A DNA stretch of 64,000 nucleotides from Eremophila alpestris peregrina (Eukaryota; Chordata; Aves; Passeriformes; Alaudidae). This document shows positions 1-13,500 of the stretch, piece by piece (the stretch's first letter is position 1; each line of letters starts with the position of its first letter). The DNA is taken from contig WMCF01000203.1 of the NCBI GenBank assembly GCA_009792885.1, forward strand, positions 1 to 64,000, read 5' to 3'. Made by a program: the position numbers and the translations under genes. A model generated the notes under the pieces. That model saw nothing but the letters and a program-made list of their open reading frames with translations, had not been told where the DNA came from and did not search any database.

Positions 1-774
1 AACAATAAATGGCTTCTGCAAAATCACATTGATTCGAGTACAGAGGTCCGTTCTTTCCTGCATTCCATCTCCAAAATTCTGTGAGATTAGTAATTCCCAA
101 GGAAAATTCCCCACTGATGAAAACTCCCCGAAAAAAACCCAAGGCAAGTCCTTTATGCCACTTCAACCCTCTTCGTCCGATTTCAGTGGAAATCCAGTTC
201 CGACCGGTCCCTCTTTCAGATGATCTTTCTTGGGCTTGGTAAGCAATTTTTGTTATCGGGTTGGACCACACACACACCCCAACACCAGAGTATGTTTAAA
301 TACAGTCTAAACAATAGCAAGTTTATGTATTTCCTTCCAAGAGAACTGCAGGAAAGTTATACTCAGTGACACAGCCATTCCAAATACTAGGAGTGTCTTT
401 CGTGAGAAAAGAAGATGTAAGATGAATGAACTGTCTCAGTGTAAATCAAACAGTTCATTTAAACCCTGAACAGTAATCTGAACAAGCAGGCCAACTTGAA
501 ATTTGCAGGAGGTATGTCCTTCTAAAAAAAAAAAAATAAGAAAGAAACTGGGGGAACAGCTGAAGCAAATGAATGTAAAGGTCAGATTATATTTTTTAAG
601 TCTCTGCATTTTTATTGGATATAGCAGAACAGCCAGCACCATGACCACTGTGAAAAAGCACAGACAAAACCCTCATGAAATAATAAAAGAAACGGGAACT
701 TGAGAGTAGCAAGAAAAAATTAACTTTCTAAAAAGCTATCTATTTGAGATAGGCTCTACCTACACACTTGTCCA
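1..774. other. Region downstream of IQGAP1, nothing identified
   Basis: A/T-rich sequence with a 13-nt A run near 524-536. It may be distal IQGAP1 3' UTR or intergenic. No coding exon, repeat family or RNA gene could be recognised on either strand. Confidence 0.5.
611..616 (-). terminator. IQGAP1: Alternative IQGAP1 poly(A) signal AATAAA
   Basis: A second canonical hexamer on the minus strand, 180 nt beyond the first. The region after it is A/T-rich with little GT content, so it looks weaker. It could serve as a distal site. Confidence 0.25.
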
Positions 775-1684
775 AGGAAGAAAACTAACATTTATTGCAT
801 CGGACACAGATATATAGAACGTTGCTCTAAACTGGAAAAAAAGTGAATTTTACATTCCAAATGCTTTGCAAGCAATGTTAAAAGTTAACATGTCACAAGA
901 CATTTTTCCAGCTACCCTTCCCTTCCATAAAAATCTTTTTATCTATTAGCCCTAGTAAATACATTCCACAATCCCTCCATTTAAGGTGGCACCTGTAAAT
1001 TACTACACCGTGATAAAAATAAGCAAATCAAGAAAAATGAGACACTAAAGCTACTATATGTGGCTGTAGTACATAATCACAAATAGTTCAGCAACTATTT
1101 ATGATGCTTACAGATTACCCTGACTGCAGTAGTTCCAATCTTGGCAACTGGCCACTGCCACCTCTACCAAAGCAAGCTTACAAACAAATGGGTAACCTGG
1201 ACCGTGACCAGGTTTTATATTGGTCATCACTGCTTGAGAATAACTGGAGTCCAAGTACCACCTGCAACCTTTCTTTGGCTCTCAGGAAGAGGCTAACAGA
1301 TGTCTAGACAGTGCCAGCTTTCTCTTTGCACAGGCAACAAGAATTCAAGCCTCACAAAGCACACGATTAGGCAAATTAAGTATTCAGATGGCCTAAGCAT
1401 ATTCTAATATTAGTTTAATTCCCAAACCCATGTAAAAATACATTCTAAAATAACCTCTTTAAAGGGGATCTTCAAAGCTGAAGATTATAAATAAACAAGA
1501 AACCAACTCCCTGCAGACTCAATCAGGGCTGTCAATTCCCAATATGTTCTTAGTCCTCCTTCATGGTACATTTGATACAATTAGCACAGGGTGGGAATAT
1601 ACTTATACATCACTACATTATTAAAAGTTGTATGTGCAGGTTTCTATCCATCTCCCCTTTCACAAACTTGCTGGCAAAAGTCGG
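775..1684 (-). other. IQGAP1: IQGAP1 3' untranslated region (inferred extent)
   Basis: A/T-rich sequence without coding potential runs from the TAA stop. The extent given assumes use of the AATAAA hexamer at 791-796; a further hexamer lies at 611-616, so the true end may be up to about 200 bp beyond. No repeat or RNA structure is evident. Confidence 0.5.
791..796 (-). terminator. IQGAP1: Candidate IQGAP1 poly(A) signal AATAAA
   Basis: The first canonical AATAAA on the minus strand after the stop, about 890 nt into the 3' UTR. The transcript-sense sequence just beyond it is GT-rich (AAGTGTGTAGGTAG), as expected for a downstream element. A second AATAAA at 611-616 has a poorer downstream context. 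Confidence 0.4.
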
Positions 1685-4600
1685 TTACTTCCCATAAAAT
1701 TTCTTATTCAGAAGAAAGATCAGTAGATTGACGTTCACTTTTGCTCTGTCAAACAACTTCATGACAGCAACACCTTCATACTGCAGCTGCAAGAGATCCT
1801 GCCAAAGAGAATATCTTAATGAGTGAGGAATCCTCAAGACCTTACAGAGAATATAAAAGACCTGGTAGTACAGTACAATCTTAAGGAATATCAATGAAAA
1901 AGGACATGGCATAAGACAGTAAAGTGAGAGACTCATTACTGTGTAAAAAATAGTAATTCTGAGGCATTTATGATCTGAATTATTTTAAGCAGTGGGTTTT
2001 TAAAAATAAAAAATTATGAAAGAGAGCAGAAACAGAAGACCATTCAAAGTAATCCAAATTTCAGATCTAGCCATCTCCAGCCTTGTCATTTGCACAGTAG
2101 CCATAAAGTTGCTGTAACATTTAGAACATTCAGGTTTCCTACCTCCCTAATTCTATCATGTACCCATGAAACATTACAACATTCCAGTGTCCCTTTCTGA
2201 AAGCTTTAGTTGCCACAGATCTCAAGGAAGCAGCTTACAGCACTTCAATCTAGGGCACAAAAAAAAGGCATCTCAGTCACTTTGCATACACTGTCGATTC
2301 AGTCTCTGAGGTGTTTATGTAGGCCGTATTTCCAGTTATACTTTGCTTTGTCAGCAATGCACCTGCACTGATTTTATCTCATCAATTGAATTCTTTCAGC
2401 AATGCCACTCCTGCAGGTAACAGGGTTGGTAGGCGTGGGCAGATGTGTGCGATGCTGTAGCCCTCGTTGCTGTCCAGACAACACCTGCTTCATCTGCAAA
2501 GCACTGCTCCAAAGGCAGAGGGGTACAGTAAACCATGTGCCTGAGTAGTGAGTGACCTCACACAGCCCCCAGGAACCAACAAGTTCATGACCAGCTCTGA
2601 TGGATTAGGACTGGAACAAACTAGGGGAGTCCTCAAAGCAAACGGAAGGTGTGAGGCAGCTGTCCATGCCAGCAGCCAGGTAGGTGGCATAGACTAACTG
2701 CAATGCAAGGTGCTCCTGCACACAATCTGTTTTGAGAGGCCTAACAAACCTAGTGAAGACCAAGATGAACAGGGGGTGGGCAAAGAAGTGAAAGAAAGGG
2801 ACAGAGACACCAGGAGTAACACTGGCATGAGAAAAAGAACAGGGAACCATTAGGGAAAAAGTCAGTCAGAACACCTGTTCTGGAGGCCCAAGTTAAGGCT
2901 GACACCTAAGGAGGACACCTAAGAACTGGACAGAGACAAGTATGTACAGGGTAGCAGAAAGAATACCAATACATAATGACTGGCTGAAGCCATCACACAC
3001 AAGGCCAGGTGACTGCTGCTACAGATGCCCAAGCTCTCTGCTGCAGCAGGAAATGGTGGAAAACGCAGGTGTTTGTTTTGTGTGTATGTGTACAACTAAT
3101 AAAGAGCACAGACCAACATCAGGCTTTCATTAGCAAAGAAACAAAAAGCAGTTTGGATCCCCTATATGTGTTGCATCTGTATCCCCTGGAACAAATGGAT
3201 TATTTTTGAGAGCATTTTTCAGGCTGTTTAGGCAAAAAAACATGTCATTGCTATTTTGATAAAGAGTCTGGCAAGAGGAACTTACGTGACACTATTAAAT
3301 AGGACAGTTCTTACCTGATAATGTAACATAAAGGTTTCCATCTGTACACCCATGAATTTTGCTTTAACCTCAAAATCTCCTACTTCTTCTGTTGGACTGA
3401 TTTCAAAAATCACGTTTTTAAACCTATGAAATTTGAGAAATGAAAAATCACAGGGAGGGAATATATGAGATAAAATGTGAAGAAAAATTTCCAGAATTCT
3501 ATTCTATTCTTAACTTTTTGTTCTATTACCCCCATTTGAAATGAGCCCATAAAAGCCAACCAGACTCAATACAACAAGGAACAGAAGCCTAACCAGATTC
3601 TACATCTGGTAAATCACATCTTCACACAAGCATAGCAGGAAACAGGGTAATTTAATTTAGCCTGTACAATCTAAGCAGTCTACTTTAATGCTGCAAAGTC
3701 CACTTTAGTGCCTCGTTTAGTGCACTGAGTACAAAGTATGATTCAGAGTTGAAAAAACTCTAGTAACAAACAGACAGCTTCTCTATATTCCACACAAGAC
3801 ATGCCAGCTTCTCAAGACTAGCAAACTACAGCTGGAGGAACTCAAGCTAGCATTAAGCTGATTTTTCAACAATGAAAGCTGTTAACCATAATAACAATTC
3901 ACCAAGGAGGTACCCTTCCATAACTGTGGGGGTGACAGAGAAGGGGTTGGAGGAAAGTGGATGTTTAAATCACATTACACTTCTCAATCAAATAATTGCT
4001 TTGCTTCAACCAGAAAAAGAGAACTGAAGAGTGATCACTCTGCAAGGTTTCTTGGCCCTAGGGATGCCAGCCTAGGTCATCAAAACAATTTTTTCAGCTT
4101 TAATAGCTAAGTCTACCAACAATACTAAAATTTCAAGAGCAAAATTGCAAGACAACGTGACACAACCTCAGATAGATCTCAAAATTTCTGTTCCTTAACT
4201 ATCAGCACCTAGACTAGTTATAAGACAAAGACAAGAATTCAGCATACCTATTCTCCTTTTTCTCCAAAAAGATTATTTAGCTCTGAAGAGTTTCAAAAAG
4301 ATACTCACTGGTTACCTTGCAGGTCCTCAATCTCTAAAAGCACTCCCTTCTCATGAAGTCGAGCTGCTGTGTATTTCAGAGAAATCTTTTTACTGTTTTT
4401 GCCTTTCATCTCTCGAGGTTTCTTGGAGACTCTGCGGAAAAAACACAAACCACACAAATTAGGTCACTCAAACAAGTAAAGACATTTTGAGCAGTAAATT
4501 TTCAGTCCTATTTGAAAGAGGGGATAGAATCAGTACAGCTAATGAATTATGACTAATGATATATAATGATGAACTTCTACTAGTCAGTTTACCTACCAAG

Positions 4601-7511
4601 CACTTGTAGCTCAGATCAGATCTTTAATTTTCTACTATTTACCAATAACATTTAAACAGGAAAATAATAATAACAATAATAACAGCAACAACAATAATAA
4701 TAATACCACCAACCAAACAAAAAACCAACCAACAAAAATTGCCCCTCAAAATCCCACCCAAAACATAACCATTTGGTACTTCATAAAAAGCAATACCATC
4801 TCTCATTAGGCAAAATGAGGTCTAATGACAACTGACTTGGAGAAAGCTGAGACTACTTAAAAACTTGCTTGTCTTTTCATTCTGCAAAAGAAAAGAGTTC
4901 ACATTCTCCCATCTGACTGGAGAAGACAACTATTTTTTTCCCCCCCATAAAATCTGAATTGTTTAGTGCTCTAACAGCTGACTTCATTTGGCATAAAAAC
5001 AGGGACAATTTCTGATCAAGGGTTTCCTTGCAGATAACTACGTTATTTTCATTCTCTGTTCCTAAGAAGGATGACAGGACAGACTAACTGAGCAGCAAGT
5101 GCATATGTGGACAACAAGGTTCATACCAGTGGACTCTGCACTCTCTTCTCCCAAAGAAACCAAATTTCAAGTTTGTCTTTTTGATCCCATTCACGGCAAG
5201 GACATCTCCCTGCATTTTCTTACTGCTGCTGAGACCCTTTCACTAAAACTATCACAGTGGCAAAGAGCTTGGAGGAGGAACTTTGAGCAGATGGCATCAT
5301 GATTCTTCTTAGCAACACACCCTTTCTTGTACGAAGCACTTCTGGGGCCATGGAACCACCCGCTGCACGTCATCAGGTTCAAGACCATCTAAGGAACCTG
5401 AAAGTGTGCAAGTTCCTGGACCCTGATGAGATGTGTTTGTGGGTCCTCAGGGAACTAGTGGAGGAAGGGGTTAAGCCACTATCCATCATATATGAGAAAA
5501 TGTGGGAGCCCAGTGAAGCTCCTACCAACTGGAAAAGGAAAAAAGAAAGATGCAGTCTGTCTCACCTCTGTGACTGGCAAGATCCTCCTTGAAACTATGC
5601 TAAGATACATGGAAAGCAAGGAGGTAATTGGTGACAACTAATATACCTTCACTCAGGTGCCTGGCCAATTTGGTGGCCTGCTGCAACAGGGTTAATACAC
5701 CATTTCTGGATGAGGGAAAAGCAACTGACAATCATCTCCTGTATTTGTAAAAAACATTCAACAATGTTCCACACAACATCCTTGTGTCTAAACTGAAGAG
5801 ACATGGATTTGACAGATGGACCACTGGATGGATAAGGACTCAACTGGATGGTCGCACTCAAAGAATTGCAGTCAACAGCTTCCCTGTGAGGGTGGCAAGG
5901 CCCCAAGACAAGTTGCCCTGGGAAGCTGTGGCTGCCCCATCCCAGAACGGTTCCAGGGCTTGGAGCAACCCGGTCTAGTGGAAGGTGTCCCTACCCATGT
6001 CTGGGTGTTGGGAACCAGATGGTCATTAAAGGTCCCCTCAAACCCAAACCATTCTATGGTTCTACGGTTCCAAGATACTTACTTGCCCTTGCTGGCCAAG
6101 TTATCCAAGCAGGTTTTTATGTAACTTTTGTAATAATCTACTTGTTCTCCATAAAAAGTAGCTTTGGAGTTCAAGGCACTGTATGTCTGCTGCAGCTTCA
6201 CCAGCTCCGCCTTTCTTCTCTGACGGTATCTTCGCTGATTTCTGATATCCTACACCACAGAGAAATCAGGCAGAGACTTAACAGTCATTTGAGCTCCCCA
6301 GGTGCTCAGACCCAGAGCCACTGAGTACTTGAAACACACTATTTGATTTTCCTTAGTCTCGCTTCAGGCTGGAGCACTCATTTGCAGTTGCCCCAGTCTG
6401 AAAGTGTCACAGCTTATTCTCTGTGATGACTATTTGTGGAACTAACCAACTCTACAGGGCAGTACATTTGCACCTTTTGTGGCCTTCTCAAGCTGCAGTT
6501 CTGTCCTAGCTGGAATTACGAGAGTGGGCACTGAAAGCCCATGATATAAAAGCAGTAATTTTTGCAGCACTGGGTAGGGAAAGCATCTTACAAATCAAGC
6601 GCTACAACCATAGCAGCACAGAGACTTCATCGTTTTTCTTTGTTAGTCAGCCTTTAAGCATCACCTGCCTTAATATCTAAACAAGAAAACACTATATTAA
6701 TTGACTGCTACTTTAATTTGTGACACATACTATCTATAGTACGATTAATTCTTATCAGATCCCTAAATGCAATTATTTAGCTGGTTTACTTACATAATAT
6801 TTCCCGAATAGCTTTTCCGTAAACAATGCAATATAAAATATATTGTCACTGTAGCAATGTACAGGAGTACTGGATCTCCTTTTTAAGTTTTTTCACAGCC
6901 ACCCCCCTATTCTTTAATGGGAACATTTAAATAAAAATAACAGGATGTCTTAAGAGTTATGAGCAAAGCTTCCTTGTGTGAATAGGCTTGTAGAGGCACT
7001 ACTTAAATTAGTAAAATGGAGCAGAAAAAGACATCACACATCAGGATTTCCCTTCAAAGCTATTAAGTTTTTTCTTTAAGTACCTGAGAATCTGGCAATG
7101 CAGTCATTTGAGAGAACAGAAAATAAAGGACTTCCCCACATTTCAAGAGGTGGAAATGCTGCAACAAAAGGTCTGATTTTTCTCCATAAATTAGCTACTA
7201 AAGACCTTACTCTCCTTCTGAAAACTCATGCCAGTTTCACAAAGCTGCAAGCTGAGAAAACTCCAGTATGATTACTAGCAAACCATCAAATGGTTTACCT
7301 TTGCAATGTCATTGATTAGTTCCTGATATTTATTTTTGGCATTCACTGGCCCCAGTTCTGTCAACTTCTTCAGGCCTGCCTTGATTTTTTCTTTTTTTTC
7401 TTGGAGATTCAAGTTGCCATCTTCCTTTACAGAGACAGATTTTTTCATCTTATCCGGAGTTTTAGCATCACGAATAGCCCGTTTCTGCATAGCTCTATGA
7501 TGCTCTGCTTC
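1685..7511 (-). CDS. IQGAP1: IQGAP1 exons 34-38: RasGAP C-terminal domain and tail
   Basis: This covers about residues 1416-1656 and includes the RGCT domain that binds E-cadherin, beta-catenin, CLIP-170 and phosphoinositides in mammals. Landmarks are KKSVSVKEDG (the two serines match human phosphosites S1441 and S1443), RRYRQRRKAELVKLQQTY, YYKSYIKTCLDNLASKGK, LLEIEDLQGNQFKNVIFEI and MKLFDRAKVNVNLL. The last exon is 114 nt including a TAA stop, immediately followed by 3' UTR. Confidence 0.92.
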
Positions 7512-10500
7512 CTAGAAGAAGAGAACAAAAAACAGCAAGCTCATAAGCACGTCAATTTTAAGGTGACAAAAAGAAGCAAACACAGATTGTCTGATCTTTG
7601 GCATAACACAGGATAAAGAGTTTTGCTTGGTGATTCCCATACTGACTCGAATGAACGTGTTTTGATGAACACATTCTACACATGGGAACCAGGAGAAGCC
7701 TACCTGTCACCTAAAATGGTCTTCTACATAAACAGTTTCTAGCAACTACTGCAGGAATAAGATTCACACATACAATTTACTTCCATTGTATACCCTCCTG
7801 ATTATCATTACACTCTGCTCCATCATCAGTGAAGACAGCTTCACTGCAATACATAAACAGAGAGTCCCACATATACCCACATTAATCTAGATAAGATGAT
7901 CATTTCCTAGTCTAAAACAAGCACAGATAAACAGCATCATACTTGCTCTGAGGTAGCTGAAGTTTCCAAAATTTCAGTCAGCGTCTCCCCTGGCTGGAAG
8001 CGGATCACATCAACAATTAAACGTTTTGTGCTGCAAAAGTATCAAGGCAAATAGGAGAAAAAAAATTTAAACAGAAAGACCTTTAATACTTTTCTGTTCT
8101 GCAACAATACCAATGTTACTGATTTATTTAATGTCAGATTATTGCTGGATGAGCACTCAGGTAGTCACAGGCTAAACCAGACCAGACCCCTGGGAAGCAC
8201 TTTATTTTGTGGACAGTGCATTACTGGAAACAGGTTCCCCAAAAGGTTCCTGTCTGGAATATGCACAACTTGCTCCCCAAAACTCCCTCAAACAGGGATG
8301 CTACCCCATATATTACAAGGTTGTCCCAGCATAGCCACGTGGACCACAGAAACTGCATTCAAGGTGAAAGATAAAGCAGGTAGTAGCCACTGCCCATTTG
8401 TGCAATCAGAAAAGCTCTGTAATATTATCCATCCATAAGCATGCTTCAGTGATCTGTAACAGGTATGAAAAAACTCCAAAGGATTATTTTCTTATGTGTG
8501 TGGGAGACAAAGGTAGATCTCAGCTCCAGTCTGGTGACAGACAGGGTCAATCCTTGAATTGAGCTGAGATTAAATCACAGTCAGTGTCCACCCTGAAGCA
8601 CTTCTGTCCTTAAGCCACACAATGAAACCAAATAGCATCTCTGCAGTCAGGCTGGAATTATTTCTGGAATCACACAAACTGCATCACATACACACCTTCC
8701 TCATCATCCACAACTTAAATGACTGCCAGTGCAGCTGGTGAACCTTTACTTTTGAAATCCATGTCACCTTCATTTGGTGTATAGGAAAATACTGATTTTA
8801 CCTTTTAAGAAGTCTGGTTAAAGTTATTTTTGGAGACAAAATTTCCTTGTGGGAGATCACTTGTTTGCCTAGGCCAAGTACATGCTGACCAAAGATTTTT
8901 TCAATGCATCAGAGGAGGTAAACATGCATTTGAATGTCAGGTCACTGCTCTATACATCTCAGCGACAGGGATTTGCTTAAAACTAGCCAAGAGTCACTAT
9001 CAGTAGAAAGTTTTCCAAAATAAAGATCATGGCAATAATAAAATCCCTAACAGTCCACTGCTCTCTTTCTATTAGGGTAATAAGACCAAAAAGGCTTAAA
9101 GTCTTCATCAAAAGTCATGCCACAGCATGGAAAAGGACATGGCTACAATCTCAGTGTATCTGGAGTAACAGTCCACGCACATTTCTTTAAATTATGCCTT
9201 AATTCTCTGATTTTCACATGCAGATTAACTGTTAAAATTCCAGTTGCTCCTTCTTTTGAGTAACATACCAGGCAGTTACCCTCTACTTACTTCAACAGAA
9301 TTGTCCTTGCATCCATCTCTGCATTCTCATCACCAGGAACGTCAAATTTATTAGTGAGTGTGAGAGAAACCTCAGTCTTTGCTAGCATTTCCCTGTTGGG
9401 GTCATTAACATTGCCAGAACCTTCCCCTGCCAAGCAGAGAGAGTTTATAGATTAAATCACATTTTTTACCTTCTTGACTGTTAGGACTTGGTAATTTTTC
9501 CCTACATAACCAATCACAGAAAAACTACTGTTTTCTATACTGTCAAAAGGACACTTCAAAACCCAAACTGTGAATATATTACAGACGTTTTCATAACAAA
9601 TCTGAGGGAATGCACCGGCCAGAAAAGCACCACAAAATCACCACTTTGCATGCCTTGAAGATTTACATGTATTCCACATGGTATCTCAGTGCCTCACTGA
9701 AAAGAATGGCTGAACTGCCAAATGTACTTTAGAAACAAAAATGTGATGATGCCCGTATGTCCATGTCCTCATCAAAATCAATGTGTGGAGCTAAGAACAA
9801 AGCCCTTTTTAGCAACCAAGTTTGTCATCATCTCTTAAACAAAGTAAGCTATCCCATCCAAAAGAAATTTTCTTGCTCTAATTGCATATGAACTTTCACC
9901 AGAACAATTGTTGGTACCTTTCCCCACCATTTTTTAAAGGGCTGCAGAAAGATTTAACTCCGACACATTAGCCGCAGCGACATAATGCACACAGGAGAAA
10001 TGAAATGGGGAAGGGGGGCAAGTTCTAGCTAAAGCCACTATGTATGTTGTTCAGATAATGCTTCTTACACTCTGTTCTTTGCCAGCTTGGAAGAAAATGT
10101 GCTTGCAATCACTCCTTTAGAAGGTTCCAAACTTTCTCATCAAGCATCTTCAAGGTAAGTGTTTGCTTTCAGAGCATCCTCTCCAAAAACTGTGCCTCGT
10201 TTGCCTCCCTCCCCCCCGCTAGACTATAAACTTCAAATAACTGCAACATAGAAACCAACAATGGAGAAAAACTTGTGCATCTTCCCAGTATGTGTTATAT
10301 CCCGAAGCAGTAAACTGCGGCTCAGGTTTCCAGATGAGTGTTACAGATTAGTAGCGTTAGTTCCCTCTTCCCCCCCACCACAAGAGGATAAAATTCTATT
10401 TTTCTTATGGAAAAAAACTCTAAAGGAGAGGAAAAATGTTATTTCTCCACATGCCAAAGTCTCTTAAAGGAACACATGCTATTTAATACATTTATTACCA

Positions 10501-13500
10501 CACCCTGAAAGGAACATCTACGGATCTCCAGAAAGGAGGAGGGATCTTTGCAAACAAACTGGAACACAGACACAAGCACAGAGAAATGGCTCCAGTGTGA
10601 TGGAACAAAGAAAATATGTCAATATCCATCTGTCTTCTAGAAACTTCTAGAGTGGGATGAGGTGAGGTGGGTGGGGAGAAGAGAAAGAAACCCTGTTTTT
10701 TTCAGGGCAGTAAATTACACAGAGAAAATAAACTGCAACAAATCTGCTCCTGCTTTTTAGAGCACGTCCTCCCAAACGACCTGTGATTTCCTACAGTTTC
10801 TTTACTGCACTTTAGGTAATTTAAGGTAATATCACATATTACTTTAGCAGAACAAACTAGACCACCTATTAAGGACTCAATTGTAGGAACCTCTCCGAGA
10901 TCATCCAGCAGCTCATGAATTGGATCATTATGCTCAGGAGCAATTGCATCTTGATGGTCTAAGAGCAACTAGATAAACAGAAAAAACAATTATGTTTTAA
11001 CAGTACATCCTTTCCTAGACAGAAAAATTTCATTACTTTAGGCTGGTATATTTTAGGAAAAAAACCACTGAACTCCAAAGCAGCAATGGCAACACTCAGA
11101 GCTGTGCCAATATCACATACTCAAATGCTTTCCAAAAAAACTTAGTGAAGCCATAACTAAATTACTTGATTCTATAAATCAACAATCACAAACTACAATC
11201 ATTACAACTTTCAGCCTTTTATTTGGTACCTTTGCCTTTCAGCATTTTCTTTGCAAGCACTGCTTTTAAGGAGCAACTGTGACTAATGTATACTTACAGT
11301 GTGTGTATTGATGATTTCACCAATAGAAATATAAATTACTGGTTTAGTGAGAGTCACCAAGTCTGAATATTCATCAATATTAAATTTATCCTGCAATTCA
11401 GGAACCTCACAGGCAGCCTGAAAAAAACGTCTTCGGAACAAAGAAGGAGAGAACAGTCAGTATGACTCTGAGAGTCATGTGATGATGTGTCAAGAGTATT
11501 GCCTCCTCCTGACAGTCTCAAGCATAGACTCTACTCTTTAAACTATGGTACACTACGGCATACTACAGTTTGTCAGCTTTTGTTTAACACATCAGAAGCA
11601 ACCTAGTAAATTCAATCATTGATACTGGCCATGTTGACACTTGCTCATTTTCAGAATTAAAAGAACTGGCTTCAGTGACCTAGTTCTCCTGCCCCCACTG
11701 CATTATTGTCCTTTGCCCTCAACTACCTCTGGTTACCTTTCTTACAAAACACAGGAGATATGACAATTATTCAACAAAAGCTTACTTCAACTACAGGAAT
11801 AGCTAAATGCCAACCTGCTTTACTCCTGATGACCACTTTTCATGTGAAGCAGGGTTCACAAAGGACAGATGAATGTATGTCCATTCTGGCTGTCTATGTC
11901 CAACGTACCATAGTAAGTACATGCGAAAGCAGCCTTTATTCCGGACACTCAAAACTCTTGACTTTGCAATCTCATTAACATACAATGCATTGCTCATAAA
12001 TTCCACGTACACATTTTATCTGCCATTGTCACTGATGCTTGTGGCAGTCTGGAGTGAAATCTCTTTTATTTTTAACAGACTGCATATTTGACAGAGACAG
12101 AATTTTCCATATTCTAAATTTACTATTTTCCCTTTTTATTTTCAATGTTACCCTCTGCCAAACTTCCCAGCTTAATCAGCTACTGTCTTCTACCTGAATT
12201 TCTGGTATGACTGCAATAGGTATTCATTAATGATGCTCAGATGAGCATTGTCTCCCATGAACATCTTATTAGATGCAGCATGCTGTAACATCTTTGCAAT
12301 GGAACCGAGGTTTCTGCGTTGATCTGTTGTCAGCTGGCCTCCAGCTGAGAGGTCGATGATGTCGAACGCATCTGGGGCCACAATGGCTGGGTTCATGTAG
12401 CGGTAATAGAGCAAGTTACCAACAATCTGGGAAAGAGAGAAGAAATGCATCAATAAACAACAGTACGGGACCCAACTGAATTTTATTGAAACTACTCTAT
12501 GTTTGGATAAATTATTTCCTTGCAAGCCTCTTTCCAAGACAAAGGTTCTGCTGTATAGAAGCACACACCATCCCCAAAAAATCTACAGTGCGAAAAAACA
12601 AAAAGCAAACATCATAAGGATGCAACAGGGTGGTCAACACAGAGGAAAGCCTGAGCACTCCCAGGCACAGGACAATACAGCAGCAGATACTCCTACGTGC
12701 AAAGATTTAAACCCACAAAAATGTATGGACAGCAGATATAAACTACCAATGAACTATTGATATGAGCATGAGACAGTTTGTCAGGAGAATTAAATGCAAT
12801 TGAGTTAGCCTAACAGAGGGGAGAGTGACCATGGTATAGAGGAATCTGATAATGACGTTTCAGTATGGAACAAGAGCTGATTTTTAAAGAAGCAAGCAGC
12901 ACTGGCTGCAATCTCTGACAAAGCAAACACAGGGAGGAAGAGTGGCACACCAAGAAGTTAAAGTGAGGAAATGACTTTCCATTTCTTGTCCAAAGCCCCT
13001 TTCTCTTTCAGAATAAAAACTTTCTTCTAGAAGCCAGCAACATATTCAGGCCCAGATCCCTAGTTAGTGAGAAACCATTTAATCCAGAAGTAAGAAAATC
13101 AGAAGTACAGAACACAAATGGCATTTGATGCTTCAAAAATCCAATTTACCTAGTCAAATGTGAGCAGCAGTACATTTCAAAGAACTACAAATATAGAGGA
13201 TCACATTATCCGTATGCTCACGGTATTCTTCTACCCTGTAGTGGATATTTTGCCAAAAGTAATTCTAGCAGTGAAAAGGTATTAACCCACCATGCTGATT
13301 TAAAGCAAAAGCTCTCTCACCACATGCTCATTTGCAGAAGGCCAGGTCACTGAATCTTGGCTTCACCTGCTTGCCATGTAACTTAAATGCATGAAAGAGA
13401 TTGGGGTCTGAACAAACAGTTGAAAACACTGCGAAAAAGTCTAGCCACTCCTAAACAGCCCCAGAAATTAATAACTGGTTTCAGTGAGGTCCTTTTTTTG

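Noticed and set aside
2400..2900. Slightly GC-richer patch with open frames in IQGAP1 intron 37
   Set aside because: No CR1 motifs, conserved protein or splice pattern could be seen, so it is left as plain intron.
5299..5592. 97-codon plus-strand frame in IQGAP1 intron 35 as a possible gene
   Set aside because: It is the reverse-transcriptase portion of a decayed CR1 LINE.
10702..10968. Extended exon 31 reading through its donor (88 codons)
   Set aside because: The first 34 codons match IQGAP1, but the extension has no family similarity and ends in a stop. Exon 32 joins in phase at GTGGTC, so the extension is intron unless intron retention is shown.
12190..12564. Exon 29 extended upstream to give a 124-codon frame
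   Set aside because: The upstream part is intron 28. A clear TTTCCCAG acceptor precedes the conserved IVGNLLYYRYMNP sequence.
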